Shown: in pieces, positions 6,562-13,425 of the stretch
How the letters are laid out: each line of letters opens with the position of its first letter
Numbering within the stretch: the stretch's first letter is position 1
Source of the DNA: an uncultured Clostridia bacterium
GTDB lineage: Bacteria; Bacillota; Clostridia; TANB77; CAG-508
Assembly: GCA_934122385.1 (NCBI GenBank)
Contig: CAKOWP010000029.1
Span: 1-16,358 of the forward strand
Length of the DNA: 16,358 nucleotides
Reading direction: 5' to 3'
The notes under the pieces: generated by a model
Told to the model about the DNA's origin: nothing
Seen by the model: only the letters and a program-made list of their open reading frames with translations
The model's database searches: none
Position numbers and translations under genes: made by a program

Positions 6562-8066
6562 AAAAAATATATTATTAGTTTTAAGCATATTTGTAATAAT
6601 ATTTTCAATTATCATAATAAAACCAATAACAGATTTAGACGAAATATGGAATTATAATACAGCAAGAGCAATATCAGAAGGGCTAGTACCATATAAAGAT
6701 ATAAGTATGATAACAACACCACTGTTACCAATGATTACAGCAATATTCTTGAAAATAATTGCAAATGAAGTAATTGTTTCAAGGATATTAGCAGCAATTT
6801 TATGGACAGGAATATTATTTACTACATATAAAATATTAAAAAAATTATTAAAAGAAGAAAATATATGTGTAATTTTAATAGCTATAATGGGATTTATTTG
6901 TAGAGATATATATTGCATAGATTACAATGTAACAGTACTTTTAATTTCATTAATTATTTTGTATAGCGAATTAAAAAACATAGAAAATGTTACAAAATTT
7001 CAAAATAAAAGAGATTTATTAATACGGAATATTAGCAGGACTAGCTATATGCACTAAACAAAGTATAGGAGCAACTCTTGCAATAATTGTTGTTGGATAT
7101 AAATTATTATTTGTAGAAAATAAAGAACAATTTAAGGAATATATAAAAAGTGCAGGAATACGAATTTTAGGAATATTGATACCAGTAATATTTATGACAG
7201 TATATTTATTGATAACAAATTCATTAATAGATTTTATAAATTATGCAATATTGGGAATAAAAACATTTTCAAATAAAATTGCATACACAGGGTTATTACA
7301 AGATGATAATTTGGAAATACGAATATTATCTGTATTAATACCTGCTTCAATAATGCTAAATGCAATAATATTGCTTGTTGCAAGAATATTAAAAAGAGAA
7401 AATGATGAGTTCAAAAATATATTAACTATTTTAATATATAGTGTTTCAATTATTATAGTAATGTATCCAATATCAGATAAAATTCACTTTTTAATAGGAA
7501 GTTTTATTGCATTGATAGGGGTAATATATTTAATGTGTTTATTAGGGAAACGTCTGTATAAAAAAATAAGATATGCACAAAAATATAAAGTTTACAAAAT
7601 AAGTACATTGTATATTCAAGTAGTTTTTTTGACTGTAATTGCAATTTTGGAAATAAGTAATTTGTACAATTATATAGGAATAGAAAAAAATGAGAGAATA
7701 GCCCATTATAAAAATATAGAAATAAGTGAAGGACTAGTAGAAAGAATTGACGAAATAGATGCGTATATTTCAGAACAAGAAAACAATGGAAAAAAAGTAT
7801 ATATATTAGATGCAGAAGCGGCAATATATATGATACCGCTAAATAAATACAACAAAGATTATGATATGTTTTTAAAAGGTAATATAGGCAAAGATGGTGA
7901 ACAGGGACAGATAGAAAAAATACAAAATAGAAATGATAATGAGTTATATTTAATAAGAAATTCAAAGTTAAGAAGCAATTGGCAAACACCATTAAATGTG
8001 GTGAATTATGTAAGAAATAATTTAGAAAAAATAGGAGAAATAAGTATATATGAAATTTTTAAATAA
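6554..8066 (+). pseudogene. GT39/PMT-like membrane glycosyltransferase, split by a frameshift
   Basis: The frame opened at ATG 6554 gives 167 aa and stops at 7055-7057. From 7023 the frame one base ahead continues without a stop to 8066. Joined near 7019-7023 they give a protein of about 503 aa, equal in size to the neighbouring glycosyltransferases. The first part has a signal-anchor helix, then ITDLDEIWNYNTARAISEGLVPY (about 25-47), the acidic first-loop motif of PMT/ArnT-like GT-C enzymes. The second frame opens with YGILAGLAICTKQSIG, the membrane G-x-TKQ-G motif common in this family, which the first frame misreads as YMH-stop. A soluble C-terminal tail (about 130 aa) ends in ISIYEIFK. 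No slippery heptamer was noticed, so inactivation or a sequence error is likelier than programmed shifting. The start overlaps the upstream gene by 8 nt and the end overlaps the next by 17 nt. Confidence 0.8.
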
Positions 8067-9582
8067 AATACAGAATGCAATACAAAACAATAAAATAATT
8101 CAACTAATTTTATTATTTTTATTATCAACAATACTATTTAAAGATTACTTATCAATGCATTATGCAACAGATACATACAATGTGATAAATGCAGGATACT
8201 TAAAATATGCAATACATTATTCTTTTGTGGATGGAAGAATATTTGCTGGTGCATTAGAAGTAATAGCAAATTACATAAATATGCCTATAAATATATTGGT
8301 TGTGGGATTTACATTTATTGCGATATTTATATCATGTATTGCTGTTATAGTTTTAAGAGATATGGTTTTAGAAATAAAGAAAACAGAAAGTAAAAAAATA
8401 GGATTATTAATAACATTAATATCATATATAACAATATTTAATTTTATGTATGTAGAAAATATGTATTTTATAGAAAACTTAGTAATGTCAATAAGTGTAT
8501 TAATGTACATATTATCAATACGTGAACTTGTAAGAAAAAACAAATTTTATTATTTAAAAGCAGTTGTATATGCTGTAATAGCAACATTTGCATATCAAGG
8601 AACAATTTGTGTGTTTTTATTATATGGATTTGTTTTTGGGCTTATAACTAGTAAAGGAAATTTAAAAGAATTTACTAAAAGCTTGGTGATAATATTTTCA
8701 ATAGCTTTAGTATCATTTGCATTGAATGTTATTCAAATAAAAATAATAAGTGCTATTGTTGGAATTGAGCAACAAAGGCTTGGTGGAATAGACGATATGT
8801 TATTACAGCTAAAAGAAGTAATAATATGTTTTAAAAGAATGGTATTAAAAGATGTTATAATAAATACAAGTGGGTTGTTCCCAAAAGGATTATTAGTATA
8901 TTTTATAACTGTAATTATGATAGTTTCAATGATATATGAAGCAAAATATCCTAAAGAAAATATTGTATTATTTTTAATACAAATAATAATTGCTACAATT
9001 GTTATTTCCACTGCAATGTGTATAATAAATTTGCTAGGTTATGACACAGGAAGAATTCATAATGAATTAGGAGCATTGTTAGGAATGATGCTTATATTTA
9101 TATATTGTTGTAGTGATTTATTTACTAAAAATGTTACGATTTCAAGGATATTAAGTATTATATTTTTAATTTATTTTAGTTTAAATTGCATTAATACAAT
9201 AAATATTTTGAATCAACATAAAGAGGTAAATAAAAGAGAAAAAGAATTTTGTCAAGGTTTAGAAGAATACATCGAACAATATGAAAAAGAAAATAATACA
9301 AAAGTTGTAGAAGCAAAATTTTATAAAAATTATGATGGAGACAAAGTTTATTTTGATGGTATATCTAATAAATCTGTTATAACATACAACGGGGTTTATT
9401 GTACATGGTCATCAATTGGAACAATTAATTTTTATACCAATAGAAAATTTGAGAGACAAATGATAGAATATGATGGAGAAAATAAAGAAATTATAGAAAA
9501 ACATATGGAATTAAAAGACCAAGGGTATGATAATAATTTTTTAATAATAGATGGAATTTTATATTATAATGTTTTTGTATAA
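8050..9582 (+). CDS. GtrII-like (Glucos_trans_II) membrane glucosyltransferase, copy 1
   Basis: The 510-aa protein has about ten membrane segments and a C-terminal soluble domain of about 110 aa. Near the N-terminus it reads HYATDTYN (37-44) and then DGRIF (61-65), the position where GtrII-type glucosyltransferases carry their conserved acidic loop and a GRW-like motif. YITIFNFMYVENMYF, AYQGTI and YDTGR follow, all shared with the gene at 10203, its close paralogue. Known GtrII enzymes move glucose from undecaprenyl-phosphate to O-antigen outside the membrane; in a Gram-positive cell a teichoic acid or wall polysaccharide would be the likely acceptor, which is inference. AGGAG (8033-8037) is 12 nt upstream. 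The start lies inside the end of the frameshifted gene. Confidence 0.75.
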   Translation: MKFLNKIQNAIQNNKIIQLILLFLLSTILFKDYLSMHYATDTYNVINAGYLKYAIHYSFVDGRIFAGALEVIANYINMPINILVVGFTFIAIFISCIAVIVLRDMVLEIKKTESKKIGLLITLISYITIFNFMYVENMYFIENLVMSISVLMYILSIRELVRKNKFYYLKAVVYAVIATFAYQGTICVFLLYGFVFGLITSKGNLKEFTKSLVIIFSIALVSFALNVIQIKIISAIVGIEQQRLGGIDDMLLQLKEVIICFKRMVLKDVIINTSGLFPKGLLVYFITVIMIVSMIYEAKYPKENIVLFLIQIIIATIVISTAMCIINLLGYDTGRIHNELGALLGMMLIFIYCCSDLFTKNVTISRILSIIFLIYFSLNCINTINILNQHKEVNKREKEFCQGLEEYIEQYEKENNTKVVEAKFYKNYDGDKVYFDGISNKSVITYNGVYCTWSSIGTINFYTNRKFERQMIEYDGENKEIIEKHMELKDQGYDNNFLIIDGILYYNVFV

Positions 9583-9650
9583 AAGCCAGTTGGAATATTT
9601 AGATTAGTTTTTGACCATAAAATATTAACAAAATGTAAGGAGGAATTTAA

Positions 9651-10202
9651 ATGAAATTATTGATGCATACATGTTGTGCCCCTTGTAGTGTGTATTGTAT
9701 AGATGCATTAAAAGAAGAAGGAATAGAACCAACAATATATTGGTATAACCCTAATATACACCCATATATGGAGTACAAAGCAAGGAGAGACACATTAAAG
9801 GAATATGCGGAAAGTTTGAATTTGAATGCAATATTTGAGGAAGACTATGGATTAGATGATTTTTGTAAAAATGTAGTAGGAGATTTACAAAATAGATGTA
9901 AAAATTATTGCTATCCAGTAAGACTAAGAAAAACATTTGAATATGCAAAAGAAAATGGTTATGATGCTGTTACAACAACACTTTTATATAGTATTTATCA
10001 AAATCATGATTTTATAAAAAAATATATGGAAAAGCTAAGTGAAGAGTTTGGAATAGAATTTTTATATAGAGATTTTAGAGTTGGTTTTAGAGAAGGACAA
10101 AATAAGGCTAGAGAATTAGGGTTATATATGCAAAAATATTGTGGTTGTATTTTTTCTGAAGAAGATAGATATTCAAAACAAATTAAGAGGGATAAACAAT
10201 AA
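9651..10202 (+). CDS. queH: Epoxyqueuosine reductase QueH
   Basis: The 183-aa protein matches QueH (formerly DUF208), the non-cobalamin enzyme for the last step of tRNA queuosine synthesis, reducing epoxyqueuosine to queuosine in the wobble base of GUN anticodon tRNAs. Visible marks are HTCCAPC (6-12), YWYNPNIHPYMEY (30-42), paired cysteines at 83 and 87, TTTLLYSIYQNHD (108-120) and KYCGC (162-166). Family members bind a [4Fe-4S] cluster through such cysteines. AAGGAGG lies just before the ATG, and the 68-nt gap upstream is otherwise plain. Its stop is immediately followed by the ATG of the next gene (no gap), implying translational coupling. A tRNA-modification gene between two paralogous glycosyltransferases is unusual; operon sharing rather than a functional link is the simpler explanation. 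Confidence 0.95.
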   Translation: MKLLMHTCCAPCSVYCIDALKEEGIEPTIYWYNPNIHPYMEYKARRDTLKEYAESLNLNAIFEEDYGLDDFCKNVVGDLQNRCKNYCYPVRLRKTFEYAKENGYDAVTTTLLYSIYQNHDFIKKYMEKLSEEFGIEFLYRDFRVGFREGQNKARELGLYMQKYCGCIFSEEDRYSKQIKRDKQ

Positions 10203-11717
10203 ATGAAGATAAAAAGATATTTAGAAAAAAATAAAACAAACATATTAGAATTTGTAATAATATTAGCAATTACTTTAATAATTTTCATTCCGTTTTTAAC
10301 AGGGCATTATGCAACAGACACTTATAATATAGCAAATATAGGATACAAAAATTATGCAATAAACTGGTCATTAAATGACGGAAGAATATTTATGGCAATA
10401 ATAGGCTTAATAGCTGATAAAATAAACATATCAATAGAAGCATATGTATTTGTAACATTATTTTCAGCATTAATTATAGCATGTATAAGTGTATGTGTAT
10501 TGAAAAAAGTAATAGAAAAATACAAAAAACCTAAAAATATATTACAAAATATAATTTTGGTGATTATAAGCTATGTAACAATTTTTAATTTTATGTATTT
10601 AGAAGATATGTATTTTGTTGAAAGCGTGGTTATGGCAACAAGTGTATTGCTATATGTAATTGCGGCGGATATACTTATAACGAAAAATAAAAATTGTATA
10701 ATAAAAAGTTTGGTCTTAACTATATTAGGAATATTATGTTATCAAGGAACCATAGGAATATTATTTGCATTTGTGATTTTATTTACAATTTTGAAAAATA
10801 AAAATGATATAAAACAAATAATAATTGATTTGATAAAATCTGGAGTTATAGCGCTTGTTTCGGTATTACTTAATATTGGAACAGTTAAAATAGTAGGAAA
10901 TTTAATGGGAATGGAGCAAACAAGACTAGGAAACTTATCAAATATTTTTAGAAATATTAGAACTATTTTTTTAAATTTGCCTAATATTTTGCAAGAAACT
11001 TGTAATCTATTTCCACGAAATGCTTTATTATTATTTTTAGGATTATTAACAGTTATAGTAATTTTATATGTAATGATTAATAAAAAATATAAAGAACATA
11101 TTGTGATTAAATATTTTAGCATTGCATTGATAACAATTCTTGGTAGTTGTGTTACATATATTTTAACATTAACAAGTTTTTATACAGGTAGACTTAGAAA
11201 TGCCTTAGGAGCGGTTGTTGGAATACTATTTTTATTTATATTTTCAGAAACAGATGTATTTGAAAAAATTCAAAAAAATAATAAGAAATTTATATTAGGG
11301 ATGTTAACTATAACGACATTAATATCATATGTGATAATTGTAGTAATAAACTCTGAAAGTATAATGTTACAACATAAGAGAGTAAATAAATTGGAAAAAA
11401 TTGAAGTAAATAAAATTGAACGATATATTGAAGAGTACGAGAATATTACAGGCATAAAGGTTACAAAAATTGCTAAGATAGTTGATACAGGAAATTTAGA
11501 TAAATCATATTTTGAAGGTACAAAAAATAAAACATCATTCACTCATAATGCAATAAGGACAAGTTGGGCTGCAGATGGAGTTATAAATTTTTATACAAAA
11601 AGAAGATTGCAGACAACTAAAGATTTTTCAAAACAAGAATATAAAGAACTTAAAAATACTGAATCTGGATATTTGTGTATAGATGATATTTTATATGTAA
11701 TGGTTTATATGTATTAA
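10203..11717 (+). CDS. GtrII-like (Glucos_trans_II) membrane glucosyltransferase, copy 2
   Basis: The 504-aa polytopic protein is clearly a paralogue of the product at 8050. It has HYATDTYN (35-42), DGRIF (59-63), YVTIFNFMYLEDMYF, CYQGTI, MEQTRLG, LFP and FYTGRLRNALGAVVG in the same order. The C-terminal soluble region (about 395-504) also corresponds, including a WxxxGxINFYTxR segment. The expected role is outer-face sugar transfer from a polyprenyl-phosphate donor, inferred from the GtrII family. Start choice is firm: the ATG directly abuts the queH stop, and AAGAGGG at the end of queH serves as ribosome-binding site. Partial divergence from copy 1 suggests an old duplication and possibly a different sugar or acceptor. 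Confidence 0.77.
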   Translation: MKIKRYLEKNKTNILEFVIILAITLIIFIPFLTGHYATDTYNIANIGYKNYAINWSLNDGRIFMAIIGLIADKINISIEAYVFVTLFSALIIACISVCVLKKVIEKYKKPKNILQNIILVIISYVTIFNFMYLEDMYFVESVVMATSVLLYVIAADILITKNKNCIIKSLVLTILGILCYQGTIGILFAFVILFTILKNKNDIKQIIIDLIKSGVIALVSVLLNIGTVKIVGNLMGMEQTRLGNLSNIFRNIRTIFLNLPNILQETCNLFPRNALLLFLGLLTVIVILYVMINKKYKEHIVIKYFSIALITILGSCVTYILTLTSFYTGRLRNALGAVVGILFLFIFSETDVFEKIQKNNKKFILGMLTITTLISYVIIVVINSESIMLQHKRVNKLEKIEVNKIERYIEEYENITGIKVTKIAKIVDTGNLDKSYFEGTKNKTSFTHNAIRTSWAADGVINFYTKRRLQTTKDFSKQEYKELKNTESGYLCIDDILYVMVYMY

Positions 11718-11728
11718 AATTATTAATA

Positions 11729-11754
11729 TAAATTTATTGATGTAAATTTATTGA
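11729..11754. repeat. Short A/T tandem repeat, 14-nt period
   Basis: TAAATTTATTGA occurs at 11729-11740 and again at 11743-11754 in the 107-nt gap before the third GtrII-like gene. The repeat is exact but of low complexity, and no promoter pair could be fitted convincingly around it. Confidence 0.4.
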
Positions 11755-11824
11755 AAAGGCTAGATATTATTTTTGAAGGATGAGGTAAAATAAGTTTTAT
11801 TAAAAAGGAGAAATAAAATAAAAG

Positions 11825-13324
11825 ATGGAGAATATTAAAGAAGAATATAAAAAAGCAGTTAAATACTTTTTAGATAATAAATTATTTATAGTAGCAGTTA
11901 TTTTAATAACAGTATTAAGTTTTGGCTTTACAATAACAAATTCATCTATTGGCATGGACGACACAGCATTTGATGTATATTATAAAAATAAAGAAATGTT
12001 ATCAATAGGCAGATGGGGTTCATACATAATTTATCAAGTATTAAATATTTCAGAATTTGTACCATTCTGGATAGATTTCATTGCAAGTAGCGAAATAATG
12101 CTTACAGCGGTTTTGTGGTGTATATTTCTAAAGAAAAACATTGGAGAAAAACTATCAATTGGAGCATATATTGCATTTGCAACAGCATTTATATCTTTTC
12201 CAATAATAAATGAAATCTTTATATTTGAAAATTGTAATATTGCAGTTATGTTAGGAAGTTTTTTAGCGTCACTTGGAATTATGATGTTTTACGAAAATTA
12301 TATAAATGTACATAAAAAAAGAATTTACTTTGTAAGTATTTTGACACTAACATTTGCATTATCAATGTACGAAGCATGTGTACAAATAATGCTAGTAGCT
12401 ATATGTATAACAGCAATAATGATAATATATTTAAATAAAGATAAAAAAATAAAAGATATATTTAAATATCTTTTTGGTGCATTAGCAGTTGTAACAGGGG
12501 CAATTATTTTAAATACAATTATAGTTAAATTAATATATTTAATAGGTGTTGAATATTCAGCAGCAGCAGATAAAAGAGTTAGTTGGGGACGATACAATTT
12601 AATAGATAGCTTGGTAATGATTATCTATTATATAGTAGATGCACTTAAAAATATTCATAATTTTTCAGTAGTAGTATTTTTAGCAATTTCTGTAATAGGC
12701 TTATTTATAAGTGTATCACAGTCAGATAAAAAGAAAAATTGGATGATATTGTTGATATTTTTTGCGATGTTTTTATCAAATTTTGCAATAAGTATGATTC
12801 AATTAGGGTATGTTTATTATAGAACATGTACTTCATGGTCATTATATGTTGCAATAATAGTCATGACTTTTTACAAATTATTAAGTAATCATAAAATAAC
12901 CAAAATATTGGCAGGAGTAGCAATTTGTATATTGGTTTTACAACAGTCAAGAATGCTAAATCAATTATTTTATAATGATTATATGAGATATCAAAAAGAT
13001 TTACACATAGCATATGATTTGATATACAGTTTACAAGAAAACTATGATACAACTAAACCATTGGTAATAACAGGAGATATATACAGAGGAATGAATAAAT
13101 ATGCATCACAGTCTAATAGTATATCAGTTCTTTGGTGGGGCAAAAAATCATTTGGAGTAAAAGGAAGTGAATTTGTAAAATTTTTGAATTCATTAGGCTA
13201 TAAATTTAGAATTCCAACAAATGAAGAAGTTGAAAAAGGAAAGCAAGAAGCTGAAAATATGAGTAGATATCCACAAGAGGGTTCTATTAAAGAATTAGAA
13301 GATTGTATTGTTATTAATTTTTAG
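11825..13324 (+). CDS. GtrII-family membrane glucosyltransferase (Glucos_trans_II), copy 3
   Basis: The 499-aa protein is the most canonical GtrII-like member of the cluster. A membrane helix (about 19-38) is followed by SIGMDDTAFDVYY (41-53) and LSIGRWGSYIIYQ (59-71), the Asp-Asp and GRW motifs of Glucos_trans_II proteins. About ten more hydrophobic segments follow, with LSMYEACVQ and YYRTCTSWS in the middle. The C-terminal soluble domain has PLVITGDIYRG and VLWWGKKSFG. Family members glucosylate surface polysaccharide with undecaprenyl-phosphoglucose; the exact acceptor here is unknown. AAGGAG (11805-11810) is 14 nt from the ATG, rather far, but no better start is seen. It ends in TAG, whose last G is the first base of the repeat unit that follows. 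Confidence 0.85.
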   Translation: MENIKEEYKKAVKYFLDNKLFIVAVILITVLSFGFTITNSSIGMDDTAFDVYYKNKEMLSIGRWGSYIIYQVLNISEFVPFWIDFIASSEIMLTAVLWCIFLKKNIGEKLSIGAYIAFATAFISFPIINEIFIFENCNIAVMLGSFLASLGIMMFYENYINVHKKRIYFVSILTLTFALSMYEACVQIMLVAICITAIMIIYLNKDKKIKDIFKYLFGALAVVTGAIILNTIIVKLIYLIGVEYSAAADKRVSWGRYNLIDSLVMIIYYIVDALKNIHNFSVVVFLAISVIGLFISVSQSDKKKNWMILLIFFAMFLSNFAISMIQLGYVYYRTCTSWSLYVAIIVMTFYKLLSNHKITKILAGVAICILVLQQSRMLNQLFYNDYMRYQKDLHIAYDLIYSLQENYDTTKPLVITGDIYRGMNKYASQSNSISVLWWGKKSFGVKGSEFVKFLNSLGYKFRIPTNEEVEKGKQEAENMSRYPQEGSIKELEDCIVINF

Positions 13325-13410
13325 GGATTGGGAGACGGGTCTCGAAATCCCTAAAAATTCAGAAAATAAAAAAAGGGATTGGGGGACGGGTCTCGAAATC
13401 CCTAAAAATT
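13321..13410. repeat. Two tandem GGGACGGGTCTC palindromic units before polA
   Basis: A 36-nt unit (GGGATTGGGAGACGGG...) occurs at 13324-13359 and again at 13375-13410 with one difference, a 51-nt period. Each unit is itself a hairpin: TTAGGGATT / AATCCCTAA outer arms and GAGAC-GG-GTCTC inner arms in unit 1. The first unit overlaps the stop codon of the gene before it; the second ends one base before polA's AGGAGG. Confidence 0.8.
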
Positions 13411-13425
13411 TAGGAGGATAAAATT

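Noticed and set aside
7019..7057. Programmed ribosomal frameshift in the GT39-like gene
   Set aside because: No slippery heptamer or clear downstream pseudoknot was seen, and a +1 shift at TTA-A-TAC has no known basis in this family; mutation or error is simpler.
13324..13410. CRISPR array suggested by two spaced repeats
   Set aside because: Only two units, a 15-nt spacer, and no cas genes in the window.
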